Shown: one piece after another, positions 52,325 to 61,232 of the stretch | How the letters are laid out: each line of letters begins with the position of its first letter | How positions within the stretch are numbered: position 1 is the first letter of the stretch | Source of the DNA: Firmicutes bacterium UBA6113 | Lineage (GTDB): Bacteria > Bacillota > Clostridia > Tissierellales > Sedimentibacteraceae | DNA: 64,000 nucleotides | Reading direction: 5' to 3' | NCBI GenBank assembly: GCA_002422545.1 | Contig: DIWF01000036.1 | Coordinates: 1-64,000 of the forward strand | Notes under the pieces: generated by a model | Told to the model about the DNA's origin: nothing | Databases searched by the model: none | Seen by the model: the letters and a program-made list of their open reading frames with translations, nothing else | Translations under genes and position numbers: made by a program

Positions 52325-53215
52325 TTATTCGTTACTGCTCTTAATTTCAACACCCATTCGTTTTTCATAAATTCTTGCAACTGCACAGTGGTCCTCGTTA
52401 ATCCTTCCATCTGCTTCAAGTTCATTCATATAGTCCAATACCATTTCGGACATGGGAATTTCAACTCCCAATTCATTTGCAAGCATTACTGCATTTTTTA
52501 AATCTTTCTGGTGAACAGCAACTCTTGCGCTGGCTTCGTAATTTCTGCTTATTATTTTTGGAGCTTTAGAGCTGAAAACTGCACTTCCTGCAAATCCATC
52601 CTTTATAGCATCGAACAGCACCTGTGGGTCAAGACCTGCCTTAACTGCAAATGCCAATGCTTCTCCAACAGATGCCAGATTGCATCCCACTATCATGTTG
52701 TTTGCCAGCTTTGCCACAGAACCGCAGCCTGTATTTCCCATATACGTAACATTTGCTCCCATGCAATGGAGCAGGGGTTGTACCTCATCGAAAACTTCCT
52801 TGTCTCCGCCGCACATTATTGCAAGAGTTCCTTCTATGGCACCCACTTCTCCTCCGCTGACAGGAGAATCCAATAGTTTTATCTCTGCTTCTTTAGCAAC
52901 AGGATACATTTCACGTATTACCTTAGGAGCAGTTGAACTTAAGTCAACAATTATAGTTCCTGTTCTGCCGGAACTTATTATTTTTTGAATGGTTGATTTA
53001 ACCAAATCATTAGTTGGAAGACACAAAAAAATAATATCACAGGTATTAGTTATTTCATCAGTATTATCAACAGGAATACCACTATTTTCTTTAAAAATAT
53101 TCCTTTTTTCTTCAACTACGTCAAAACCTACAACTTCCTTTTTGCTTTTCTTTACTAAATTCAAAGCCATAGGCAATCCCATTATGCCCATTCCGATAAA
53201 TCCGATTTTCTTCAA
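52325..53215 (-). CDS. Beta-hydroxyacid dehydrogenase (3-hydroxyisobutyrate/GarR family)
   Basis: NAD(P)-dependent oxidoreductase, 296 residues. The dinucleotide motif is IGFIGMGIMGLPMALNLVK, the substrate motif is LLDSPVSGGEVGAIEGTLAIMCGG, and the catalytic lysine lies in GSVAKLANNMIVGCN (about 171). Family substrates include 3-hydroxyisobutyrate, tartronate semialdehyde, 2-(hydroxymethyl)glutarate and 4-hydroxybutyrate; this one is not resolved. TTG at 53215 (with AAGGAG nine bases upstream) is favoured over 53224, which is too close to the ribosome site. It follows lpdA and is probably the last gene of the aco unit. Confidence 0.88.
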   Translation of the reverse strand: MKKIGFIGMGIMGLPMALNLVKKSKKEVVGFDVVEEKRNIFKENSGIPVDNTDEITNTCDIIFLCLPTNDLVKSTIQKIISSGRTGTIIVDLSSTAPKVIREMYPVAKEAEIKLLDSPVSGGEVGAIEGTLAIMCGGDKEVFDEVQPLLHCMGANVTYMGNTGCGSVAKLANNMIVGCNLASVGEALAFAVKAGLDPQVLFDAIKDGFAGSAVFSSKAPKIISRNYEASARVAVHQKDLKNAVMLANELGVEIPMSEMVLDYMNELEADGRINEDHCAVARIYEKRMGVEIKSSNE

Positions 53216-53298
53216 ACTAAACAACTCCTTATTTTTAATTTATCTTCAAAAAACAACAGCAATAGATGAGCAATGTATGCTCACCTATCACTATGATA

Positions 53299-54696
53299 TT
53301 ATCTATTTGGTACGTGAATTGCTCTTTTTTCTACTGCCAAAGCTGCTTCTTTTATTGATTCTGCAACTGTTGGATGTGCATGAATTGTAGCTATTACTTC
53401 ATCTATTGTTGCTTCAAGTGCAATAGCCAATGCCAATTCGCCTATAAGGTCAGTTGCTCTTGGTCCAAGTATGTGAGCTCCCAAAATTTCTTTGTATTTC
53501 TTTCCGGCAATTATTTTAACCATGCCGTCTTCGCCCATAATCATAGACTTTCCGTTGGCTGCCAACGGGAATTTTCCTACAGTATATTCTATTCCGCTAG
53601 CTTTTGCCGCTTCTTCAGTCAACCCTACTGACGCAAATTCAGGTTTTGTGTAAACGCATGATGGATTAGTCTTTGCATCAAACAAGCTGTTGTGTCCCAA
53701 TGCATTTTCTGCTGCAATTTCTCCTTGCGCTGAAGCGATGTGTGCAAGCATGATTTGACCTACACAGTCACCTACTGCATATATTCCAGGAACATTAGTT
53801 TCCATTTTGTCATTGACTGTTATTCTGCCTCTGTCATTTGCAATGCCTGCTTTTTCAAGGCCTATAGTAGCAGTGTTTGTTCTTCTTCCTATGGAAATAA
53901 GTGCTTTTTCACCTGCAAAAACTTTCTTTGTTCCATCGCTCATTTCAACTGAAACTTCTACATTTTCTCCTGCATCCTTGAAAGATAAAACCTTTGCTCC
54001 TGTATTTATTTCAACACCTTTTTTTGCAAGCTTTGCACGTATCATCTTTGTAAGCTCGCCATCCATCATAGGAAGAATTTCAGCAAGCATTTCTATGATT
54101 GTAACCTTGCAGCCCAATGTGCTGTAGAGTGTTGCTATTTCAACGCCTATTACACCGCCTCCAACAATGACCATTGTCTTTGGAATTTCCTTAAGTTCAA
54201 GGGCTCCTGTTGAATCTATGCATTGTTTTGAATCAATTCCAGGAATCGGAGGCTTTGCAGGAATTGAACCAGTAGCAATTATGAATTTGTCTGCTTTTAT
54301 TGTGTCAGTTCCTTTTTCAGTCTTTACCTCAATAGTGTCCTTGCCAACAAATGCTGCTTCTCCTGAAATTACTTTTACTTTATTTGCTGCAAGAAGTCCT
54401 TTGACACCGCTTACCAGTTGTTTTGTAACAGATTGCTTTCTTTCCTGAACCTTTGTGAAATCAATCTTCAAATCTCCTGCTATTACGCCGTATTTTGCTC
54501 CTTCTTTAGCTTCTTCATACAAATCTGCAGAATGAAGCAATGCTTTGGTAGGAATGCATCCTACATTCAGACATGTTCCTCCAAGATATTGTTTTTCAAC
54601 CAGTGTTACTTCTCCGCCAAGTTGTGCTGCTCTTATTGCTGCAACATATCCTCCCGGACCTCCGCCTATTACTACTACCTTTGTTTTATCGCTCAT
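53299..54696 (-). CDS. lpdA: Dihydrolipoyl dehydrogenase (E3)
   Basis: FAD enzyme that reoxidises the lipoyl group of the E2 subunit, 465 residues, without an N-terminal lipoyl domain. FAD motif VVVIGGGPGGYVAAIRAAQLG, redox disulfide GGTCLNVGCIPTK (Cys 41 and 46), NAD motif MVIVGGGVIGVEIA and the catalytic His-Glu in HAHPTVAES near the C-terminus. The best ribosome site (AAAGGAAG) lies over 30 bases upstream, separated from the ATG by an 8-bp hairpin (54702-54723). If folded, the hairpin would bring the site closer. It works with AcoABC encoded upstream. Confidence 0.94.
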   Translation of the reverse strand: MSDKTKVVVIGGGPGGYVAAIRAAQLGGEVTLVEKQYLGGTCLNVGCIPTKALLHSADLYEEAKEGAKYGVIAGDLKIDFTKVQERKQSVTKQLVSGVKGLLAANKVKVISGEAAFVGKDTIEVKTEKGTDTIKADKFIIATGSIPAKPPIPGIDSKQCIDSTGALELKEIPKTMVIVGGGVIGVEIATLYSTLGCKVTIIEMLAEILPMMDGELTKMIRAKLAKKGVEINTGAKVLSFKDAGENVEVSVEMSDGTKKVFAGEKALISIGRRTNTATIGLEKAGIANDRGRITVNDKMETNVPGIYAVGDCVGQIMLAHIASAQGEIAAENALGHNSLFDAKTNPSCVYTKPEFASVGLTEEAAKASGIEYTVGKFPLAANGKSMIMGEDGMVKIIAGKKYKEILGAHILGPRATDLIGELALAIALEATIDEVIATIHAHPTVAESIKEAALAVEKRAIHVPNR

Positions 54697-54701
54697 AATA
54701 T

Positions 54702-54723
54702 ATTAGTGAGCCATAACTCACTA
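54702..54723 (-). promoter_or_regulatory. Hairpin between ribosome site and lpdA start
   Basis: TTAGTGAG (54702-54709) pairs with CTCACTAA (54716-54723). It lies between an AAAGGAAG sequence (about 54730-54737) and the ATG at 54696, with no closer ribosome site. Confidence 0.5.
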
Positions 54724-54813
54724 AAATTCACTTCCTTTCGTTTATAATATTATGTGGATATAGCCGCTGTCCACCCCGTAAGGTTTGAGAAAGCGGCCAT
54801 ATTTATGAAATGA

Positions 54814-56046
54814 TTATACGTACATGTTGTCTGGATCTTCCAGGTAGCCCTTCAAAGCCTTAAGGAATTCAGCAGCCTGTGCTCCGTCTACAACTCTGTG
54901 GTCAAATGACATGCTTAATACCATCATTGATGCAGGCACTATTTCATCATTTTCATTGACTATTGGTTTTTTCACAATACGTCCCACACCTAAAATTGCA
55001 GCTTCAGGAAGATTTATAACAGGAGTGAAACCATCAATGTCATAGCTTCCAAGGTTGCTTATTGTAAATGTAGCTCCTGACATTTCATCAGGTGAAAGTG
55101 TGTTTGTTCTTGCTTTATTTATGAGATCCTTTGTTTCTTTTGTTATTGCTTTCAAGCCTTTGCGGTCAGCATTGCTTACAACAGGAACAATCAGTCCGTC
55201 ATCTAATGCAACAGCAACTCCGATATTTATTTTGTCATGGAATATCATGCTGTCTTCTGTGATTGAAGCATTGATTTTTGGATAATTTCTAAGAGCTGTT
55301 GCACACATTTTTACCAATATGTCAGTATAGCTGAATCTTACATCTGCATTTTTTGCATTAAGCTTGCTTCTAAGAGCTATTGTTTTGTCAACATTAACTT
55401 CTGTTGTTATTGTAACGTGAGGAGCAGTGTTCTTGCTTTGCTGCATTCTCTTTGCAATAACCTTGCGCATGTTAGTCAATGGTTTTACAACATCTGCATT
55501 TGCTGGTTGTACCGGTGCTGCAGCTGGTGCTGCTTTAACTTCCGGTGCTGCTTTCTCAACAACTGCAGTACTAACTTCAGCTGCCAGAACATCTTTTTGA
55601 ACAATGCGTCCGTTAGGTCCTGAACCTGCTACTGTTGAAAGATCAACTCCAAGTTCTGATGCAATTTTCTTAGCCAGTGGAGATGCTTTTACTCTTCCGC
55701 CTTCAGTAACTGAGGCAGCTTTTGGTGCTGCTGCTTCAGCCTTTGGTGCTTCAGTTTGAACTTCTTCTTTTTTTGCTGCCGGAGCTGAGGCTGCACCTAC
55801 CTGCTCCCCTTCTGCTCCAATTATTGCCAACAATCCCTTAACAGGAATGTCTTCGCCTTCTTGTGCCACTATTTTTAATAAAACACCTTCAACTTCGCTT
55901 TCTATTTCACTTGAAAGTTTGTCAGTTGTGATTTCAACTAATACATCCCCAACTGATACTTTGTCGCCTACTTGCTTAATCCATTTTGCAATGGTACCCT
56001 CTTCCATGGTTAAACCAAGCTGGGGCATTATAATTTCTGTTGCCAT
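54814..56046 (-). CDS. acoC: 2-oxoacid/acetoin dehydrogenase E2 (dihydrolipoamide acyltransferase)
   Basis: Core subunit of the dehydrogenase complex, 410 residues. The N-terminal lipoyl domain carries lysine 43 in EITTDKLSSEIE. An Ala/Pro/Glu linker (about 78-110) leads to the E3-binding domain (KASPLAKKIASELGVDLSTVAGSGPNGRI) and a second linker. The acyltransferase domain has the catalytic SFDHRVVDGAQAAEF near residue 380. It transfers the acyl group made by AcoAB to CoA. GAGGTC precedes the ATG. An imperfect hairpin (about 54757-54803) follows the stop, before lpdA. Confidence 0.93.
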   Translation of the reverse strand: MATEIIMPQLGLTMEEGTIAKWIKQVGDKVSVGDVLVEITTDKLSSEIESEVEGVLLKIVAQEGEDIPVKGLLAIIGAEGEQVGAASAPAAKKEEVQTEAPKAEAAAPKAASVTEGGRVKASPLAKKIASELGVDLSTVAGSGPNGRIVQKDVLAAEVSTAVVEKAAPEVKAAPAAAPVQPANADVVKPLTNMRKVIAKRMQQSKNTAPHVTITTEVNVDKTIALRSKLNAKNADVRFSYTDILVKMCATALRNYPKINASITEDSMIFHDKINIGVAVALDDGLIVPVVSNADRKGLKAITKETKDLINKARTNTLSPDEMSGATFTISNLGSYDIDGFTPVINLPEAAILGVGRIVKKPIVNENDEIVPASMMVLSMSFDHRVVDGAQAAEFLKALKGYLEDPDNMYV

Positions 56047-56061
56047 ATAAATGACCTCCTC

Positions 56062-57039
56062 TTACTTATTTAATAACTTTTTAACTGCTTTTACTATGTC
56101 TGCAGGATGTGGGAAAAATGCATCTTCTAATGTTGGTGCAAACGGAGGTACAACATTTAATGCTGCAACACGTTCAACAGGAGCATCAAGCTCATCAAAC
56201 AATTCTTCAGTAATTTGTGCTGACAGCTCTCCTCCAAATCCGCTTCTCTTTACACCTTCATGTACTACTACAACATTGTGAGTTTTGCAAACTGATTCTT
56301 TTATTGCATCCCAATCAAGCGGAACAAGTGAACGAAGATCTAATACTTCAACATCAATTCCTTCTTTTTCAAGTTCTTCAGCTGCTTCAAGGGCAAAATA
56401 AACCTGACGAGACCAAGTAATTATCGTCACATCTTTTCCTTCACGTTTAATATCTGCTTTTCCTAATGGAATAATATATTCTTCATCTGGAATTTCTTCT
56501 TTCTTAGCATAAAGAAGTCTGTGCTCCAAAAATACTACAGGATCATCATCACGAATTGCTGCTTTAATAAGTCCTTTTGCATCCTTGGCAGTTGACGGAC
56601 AAACAACTTTAAGTCCAGGCATATGTGTAAACAATGTTTCAAGGCATGATGAATGCTGTCCGGCATTTCTTCTTCCTGAACCCATAGGTGCACGAAGTAC
56701 CATTGGCACTGTAACTTGTCCGCCTGTCATATATCTCATTTTTGCTGCCTGGTTCATTATAGGGTCATATGAAACTCCTATAAAGTCAACATACATGAGT
56801 TCCACAACAGGGCGGATTCCTCTCATGGCTGCTCCTACAGACATTCCTAAAAATCCTGATTCACTTATAGGTGTATCAATTACTCTGTTCGGTCCGAATT
56901 CTTCAAGAAATCCTTGTGTAATGGCAAATACGTTTCCCATTTTCGCCATGTCTTCACCAAGAACTATTACATTTTCATCTCTTAGCATTTCTTCATGAAG
57001 ACCTTCGCTAATTGCTTTGCTAATGCTTATTTTTTTCAT
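56062..57039 (-). CDS. acoB: 2-oxoacid/acetoin dehydrogenase E1 beta subunit
   Basis: Thiamine-diphosphate E1 beta subunit, 325 residues, forming a heterotetramer with AcoA. Motifs: ISEGLHEEMLRDENVIVLGEDMAK, RVIDTPISESGFLGMSVGAAMRGIRPVVELMYVDF and RAPMGSGRRNAGQHSSCLE. Its ATG (57039) overlaps the acoA stop as ATGA, so the longer open frame from 57051 is not needed. The complex type (acetoin, pyruvate or branched-chain) cannot be fixed from the sequence; AcoR-type regulators next door favour the acetoin class. Confidence 0.93.
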   Translation of the reverse strand: MKKISISKAISEGLHEEMLRDENVIVLGEDMAKMGNVFAITQGFLEEFGPNRVIDTPISESGFLGMSVGAAMRGIRPVVELMYVDFIGVSYDPIMNQAAKMRYMTGGQVTVPMVLRAPMGSGRRNAGQHSSCLETLFTHMPGLKVVCPSTAKDAKGLIKAAIRDDDPVVFLEHRLLYAKKEEIPDEEYIIPLGKADIKREGKDVTIITWSRQVYFALEAAEELEKEGIDVEVLDLRSLVPLDWDAIKESVCKTHNVVVVHEGVKRSGFGGELSAQITEELFDELDAPVERVAALNVVPPFAPTLEDAFFPHPADIVKAVKKLLNK

Positions 57040-58028
57040 CTTGCAACACACCTCTCATTATCACTTGAATATACGTCTGTTGTAACTTCACTTGGATCAG
57101 GCAATGGAGATTCCAATGCAAATTCAATGGCATCGTTGATTTCTTTTTCCATGGCTTCTTCAATTTTAACTATTTCAGCTTCTTCTATTCCTTCAGCCAA
57201 CAGTCTCGTTCTGAAGTTATCAATAGGATCTTTCTTTGCCCACTCATCTGTTATTGCTCTGTCACGATATGCAGCAGGATCACCTTCATAGTGTCCTCTC
57301 ATACGCCATGTCATACATTCAACTATTGATGGGCCGTTTCCTTCACGGGCATATTCAACAGCTTGTTTAACAGCTTCATAAACAGCTATTGGATCATTTC
57401 CGTCAACCACTACTCCAGGGATGTTGTATCCTTTTGCACGGTCTGAAATATATTCAACATTAGTTACAGTGTGAATGTTTACTGAAACACCGTAATTGTT
57501 ATTTTCACATAAAAATACTGCCGGCAGTTTCCATGCAGAAGCCATATTAATTGCTTCGTGGAATGTACCTTGGTTTGATGCAGCATCACCAAAGATTGCA
57601 ACAGTAACTTCTTTTGTACCTTTAATTTTTGAAGCAAGCGCTGAGCCTGCAGCTATTGGTATTCCAGCTCCAACAATACCGTTCGCCCCAAGTATTCCCA
57701 ATGAAACGTCAGCAACGTGCATTGAACCGCCCTTGCCTTGGCAATAGCCTGTTTTTCTTCCAAAAAGTTCAGCCATCATTATTTTAGTGTCTGCCCCTTT
57801 TGCTATTATCTGTCCATGTCCGCGGTGTGTTGCAGTAATTAAATCTGTTTTCTCCAAAGCCTTGTTTGTTCCAGTAGCAACTGCTTCCTGACCTATTGAA
57901 GTATGAATATTTCCATACAGCATTCCTTTAGTAAAGTATTCTGTCAACTTAGTTTCAAATTTTCTGATCCTGACCATTGTTTCATAAAAGTCAAGAAGCA
58001 TTTCTTTTGAATATTTTTTGTTTTTCAA
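57036..58028 (-). CDS. acoA: 2-oxoacid/acetoin dehydrogenase E1 alpha subunit
   Basis: Thiamine-diphosphate E1 alpha subunit, 330 residues. The ThDP-binding motif is GDGA-equivalent AIFGDAASNQGTFHEAINMAS...ENNNYG (about 150-185); before it HTSIGQEAVATG and HRGHGQIIAKG with the catalytic histidine are seen. RMRGHYEGDPAAYR near residue 250 is the phosphorylation-loop region. Translation starts with TTG, nine bases after AAAGGTGG. First gene of the acoABC-lpdA-garR unit. A -24/-12 promoter lies 45 bases upstream. No clear TGCNNA dyad was found upstream of that promoter. Confidence 0.93.
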   Translation of the reverse strand: MKNKKYSKEMLLDFYETMVRIRKFETKLTEYFTKGMLYGNIHTSIGQEAVATGTNKALEKTDLITATHRGHGQIIAKGADTKIMMAELFGRKTGYCQGKGGSMHVADVSLGILGANGIVGAGIPIAAGSALASKIKGTKEVTVAIFGDAASNQGTFHEAINMASAWKLPAVFLCENNNYGVSVNIHTVTNVEYISDRAKGYNIPGVVVDGNDPIAVYEAVKQAVEYAREGNGPSIVECMTWRMRGHYEGDPAAYRDRAITDEWAKKDPIDNFRTRLLAEGIEEAEIVKIEEAMEKEINDAIEFALESPLPDPSEVTTDVYSSDNERCVAR

Positions 58029-58071
58029 AATTAAATACCACCTTTCCTAATTTTTCTTTTACTAAAAATAT

Positions 58072-58089
58072 AGCAATAATTGTGCCAAA
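58072..58089 (-). promoter_or_regulatory. Sigma-54 promoter of acoABC-lpdA
   Basis: On the minus strand TTTGGCACAATTATTGCT is a near-consensus -24/-12 element (TGGCAC-N5-TTGCT). Upstream (58090-58160) there is an inverted pair TTTATC/GATAAA at 58097-58117, unlike the dyads at the other sites. Confidence 0.87.
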
Positions 58090-58160
58090 ATTCTTTTATC
58101 ATATGGAACGATAAAATTCATAAATATAAAAAATATAAAATTGTTCGAAATCAGGACAGT

Positions 58161-59960
58161 TTACAAATCATATTCCTTCATTTTTCCGTACAAGGTATTT
58201 CTGCCTATTCCCAGTATCTTTGCCGCCTGAGTAATATTGCCCCCTGTATGCTCCAATGCCTTAACAACAGCAACTGCTTCAGCTTCTTTGATGGTCATAA
58301 GAGGATTTTCCTTGATTTTTATGTTTACCTTGGAAATTTTGTTCTGCATGTGCTCAGGTAAAATAATATTATCCTTAGCAATACAATAAGCATATTCAAT
58401 GGCTCTCTCAAGTTCCCTGACATTTCCAGGCCAGCACCACTTATGCAGCAAAGCCCTTGCTTCTTCTGAAAATTCCTTGTTAGTGCCATTAATCAGATTA
58501 TATTGGTTTAATGTTTGATTTGTTATTAAATCTATATCCTCATGTCTTTCCCTCAGAGGAGGTGTTTCCATGTGCAGAACATTGATCAGTTTGTAAAGAT
58601 CCCCTCTGAAATTATTTTCTGCAACCATATCTTCAAGATTGATGTTTGAGGCACAAACAACTCTTACATCAATGGGTATTTCATTAAAGCCTCCAATCCT
58701 AACAACTGCCTTATTAATAAGCGCATTGGAAAGCTTGCTTTGAAGATCAAGAGGCATATATCCCACATTGTTTAAAAACAATGTTCCTCCGTGAGCAAGT
58801 TCTATTTTTCCGGGCCGCCCTCCTGAATTCTTTTTCGAAAAAGATCCTTCTTCATAGCCGAAAAGTTCACTTTCCAACAGGTTTCTAGGAAGGGCTTCGC
58901 AGTCTACCGTAACAAATGGTCCGTCGCTGCGGATGCTGTAATTATGAATGGATTGAGCTATAATATCCTTGCCTGTACCGCTTTCTCCTTCTATTAAAAC
59001 TGGGCTCTCGTTTGAACCTGCCATCTTAATCATTTTTTTTATTTCTTTAATTTGCAAGGATTCTCCGATTATGTTAAAAATTGAATACTTTGCTTGAGCT
59101 CCGTTCATTCTGTTAACCATTGTGGTAACTTCTCTGATATTTCTGAAAATATCCAGAACTCCAACCATTTCTCCTTTTTCATCCCTTAAGGGAATGGCAG
59201 TCTTGACAAAATGAACAACCCCTCTTTTGCTTTTGAGCCTGAATTCTTTATCAACATAACCCTTTTGTGTCTTCAATACATGAAGTATTGTCGGTTCAAA
59301 ATCGACGCCTTCAGTAATATGTTTTCCTATTACATTCTTTTCGATTTTCAGAATTCTCATCCCTGCAGGATTTATAAATGTTATTATTCCTTTCATATCA
59401 ACAGAAAGCATTCCGTCAGATGAAGCATCAATGAGCAGGCCCCTAAAATTGTTCTGGATTTCAAGCTCCTTGTTTTTTCTATACATATTAGATAAATTGT
59501 TTATGGATTTGCAGATTACAGGCATGAAAGAGTTTAATTCACAGCCTTCTTCTTCCTTGAACATTGTGAGAGTTATAAACGCTTTTGCTTCAGAATTGAT
59601 TTTTATTTTATATACATGGTTTAAGATATTTCCGTAATCATATGTGATTTGTTCAAAGTCAGCACTTTTCTCATTATTTTGATTTAAAACACGAAGTTCA
59701 ATCAATTCGTTTTCCGCTTTATTTATGTACACGCGGTTCTTGATAAGATTAATTAAAATTCCAACCTTTTCAGAATCATTGCTCTTTTCAATGATTAAAA
59801 CCTTTGAGTTTGAATCTGCCAGCATTATAACAAAATTATTGCCGCTGAACTGTAGGCACAACTCTTTTAAAATAGGACCTGCAATCTTAATCAGCCAATC
59901 GTTTTTTTCAGCAATATTTTTGATTTGTTCATGTAAATCCACATCTTTTCGTTCCATCAT
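58161..59960 (-). CDS. Degenerate AcoR-like AAA+ regulator, R1 (probably cannot activate sigma-54)
   Basis: Protein of 599 residues with the same layout as R2: GAF-like sensor (about 1-160), PAS (about 175-290), AAA+ domain and intact Fis-type helix-turn-helix (NITQAAKILGIGRNTLYGKMKEY). Walker A is intact (GESGTGKD, 325-332). The sigma-54 loop GAFTGA is replaced by GSFSKK (372-377), the Walker B acids by Asn 397 and Asn 398 (FLNNVGY in place of FLDEIGE), and the second of the paired arginines by Leu 458 (DLYKLINV in place of DLYYRINV). The frame is fully open, so this is not simple decay. Predicted roles are repressor, or poisoning partner of R2. The start has GGAGG six bases upstream. Its promoter is itself of the -24/-12 type. 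Confidence 0.9.
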   Translation of the reverse strand: MMERKDVDLHEQIKNIAEKNDWLIKIAGPILKELCLQFSGNNFVIMLADSNSKVLIIEKSNDSEKVGILINLIKNRVYINKAENELIELRVLNQNNEKSADFEQITYDYGNILNHVYKIKINSEAKAFITLTMFKEEEGCELNSFMPVICKSINNLSNMYRKNKELEIQNNFRGLLIDASSDGMLSVDMKGIITFINPAGMRILKIEKNVIGKHITEGVDFEPTILHVLKTQKGYVDKEFRLKSKRGVVHFVKTAIPLRDEKGEMVGVLDIFRNIREVTTMVNRMNGAQAKYSIFNIIGESLQIKEIKKMIKMAGSNESPVLIEGESGTGKDIIAQSIHNYSIRSDGPFVTVDCEALPRNLLESELFGYEEGSFSKKNSGGRPGKIELAHGGTLFLNNVGYMPLDLQSKLSNALINKAVVRIGGFNEIPIDVRVVCASNINLEDMVAENNFRGDLYKLINVLHMETPPLRERHEDIDLITNQTLNQYNLINGTNKEFSEEARALLHKWCWPGNVRELERAIEYAYCIAKDNIILPEHMQNKISKVNIKIKENPLMTIKEAEAVAVVKALEHTGGNITQAAKILGIGRNTLYGKMKEYDL

Positions 59961-60027
59961 ACCTATCCTCCGAATACCTTTTATGCTACCCCGTTGCTAC
60001 AAAAATGTAAAACACCCTACAAAATAT

Positions 60028-60045
60028 ATGCAATTTTTATGCCAG
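60028..60045 (-). promoter_or_regulatory. Sigma-54 promoter of R1
   Basis: On the minus strand CTGGCATAAAAATTGCAT fits -24/-12 (TGGCAT-N5-TTGCA). The transcript would start about 55 bases before the R1 ATG. Confidence 0.82.
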
Positions 60046-60146
60046 TTAACTTTAAAATTTAATTTGCAAAAACTATCAATTTCTGAGCATCAGAAAACAT
60101 TTTTTAACATGCCCAAAATCAAATGTTTATTTTTTGCACAATAAAA

Positions 60147-60183
60147 TGCTCAAATATTTAGCATTGCGCAATTATTTAACGCA
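60147..60183. promoter_or_regulatory. Activator-type dyads upstream of R1
   Basis: TGCTCAAATATTTAGCA (60147-60163) fits the shared TGCNNA-N5-TNAGCA dyad. Directly beside it TTGCG...CGCAA (60164-60184 region) is a related dyad with wider spacing, and a TTGAGCA half site follows (about 60194). The distance to the -24 element is about 100-140 bases. Confidence 0.68.
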
Positions 60184-60218
60184 ATTTGTATTTGAGCATT
60201 TAATTTATCCTTATTTAA

Positions 60219-61211
60219 TTAGTTGAAAAGGCACTCCAGAAATTCTTCCTTTGTTATTCTTCCAAGATAATCCTCCACTGAAAAGTCTGTCAATGATTTT
60301 TTCACTTCATCAATATCATATTTTATTCCTTTCAGTCTGTCCTCAAGAACAGCTATATCTCCCTTTGCAAAGAAATCACCGTAAATTTTACAATTGTCTA
60401 CCAGTCCGTTTTCAACCTGCAGCCTTGCTTCAACGCAACCGCCTTCAAACCTTTTGTAACCCTTGTAGTTGAATTTTGGGGATCTGCCGTAATTCCATTC
60501 CCAAGTGCCATATCTTTCATCAACCATTTTTTGAATATTTTCCTTATCTTCCTTAGATAATTCGTATGTTTTTATAGGCTCATTGAAATATTCAAATATA
60601 TTGTTAAGGAGAAGATTTTTAAATTCAAGCACATCAGCATCTTGTTTAACATATGCCTTAATATTTGTAACTCTGCTTTCAACAGATTTTATTCCCTTTG
60701 ATTCTATTTTATCTCTTTTTACATTTAAAGCCTTTGATAATGTTTCAAGTTTGGAATCAAAAAGAAGTGTTCCGTGGTTAAGTACTTTTCCTTTAGTAAT
60801 ACTTTGTGCTATTCCGGAAAATTTCTTCCCATCAATAACAAGGTCGTTTCGTCCCGATAATTCGCATCTTACACCAAGCTTTTCCAAGGCATTTATAATC
60901 GGAACATTATATGTTTTAAAATCTATTTTTTCATTGCTGTCCGCCTTTGCTATAAAGGAGAAATTAAGATTACCCAGGTCATGGTAGACCGCTCCTCCGC
61001 CTGTAACCCTGCGTACAACATTTATATTATTTTCTTTAACAAATTCCATGTTTATTTCTTCAACAGTATTCTGATTTTTCCCCACAATTATAGATGGGCC
61101 GTTTCTCCACAGAAGCACGAAGTCCTCATCTGCATTTAAATATTTAAAAATATACTCTTCAAATGCTAGATTATAGTGAGGGTCGATTGATGTGTTTTCA
61201 ATAAATTTCAT
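60219..61211 (-). CDS. lplA: Lipoate-protein ligase A
   Basis: Activates free lipoate with ATP and attaches it to lipoyl domains such as that of AcoC. The 330-residue protein has the catalytic core NLAFEEYIFKYLN, LLWRNGPSIIVGKNQNTVEEIN, VVRRVTGGGAVYHDLGNLNFSFI, the substrate lysine in FSGIAQSITKGKVLNHGTLLFDS, and the C-terminal accessory domain (about 245-330). AAAAGGAG precedes the ATG. It lies 21 bases downstream of the DUF2148 gene and upstream of R1, so the lipoylation enzyme is placed with the complex that needs it. Confidence 0.94.
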   Translation of the reverse strand: MKFIENTSIDPHYNLAFEEYIFKYLNADEDFVLLWRNGPSIIVGKNQNTVEEINMEFVKENNINVVRRVTGGGAVYHDLGNLNFSFIAKADSNEKIDFKTYNVPIINALEKLGVRCELSGRNDLVIDGKKFSGIAQSITKGKVLNHGTLLFDSKLETLSKALNVKRDKIESKGIKSVESRVTNIKAYVKQDADVLEFKNLLLNNIFEYFNEPIKTYELSKEDKENIQKMVDERYGTWEWNYGRSPKFNYKGYKRFEGGCVEARLQVENGLVDNCKIYGDFFAKGDIAVLEDRLKGIKYDIDEVKKSLTDFSVEDYLGRITKEEFLECLFN

Positions 61212-61232
61212 ATATACTCCTTTTAAATTATA

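Noticed and set aside
58090..58160. A TGCNNA-type activator site upstream of the acoA sigma-54 promoter
   Set aside because: The spacer has only TTTATC/GATAAA and a GGAAC/GTTC-like pair; no TGCNNA-N5-TNAGCA dyad. TGCTCA and TTAGCA words occur inside the R1 coding region (about 58350-58380) but with wrong spacing.
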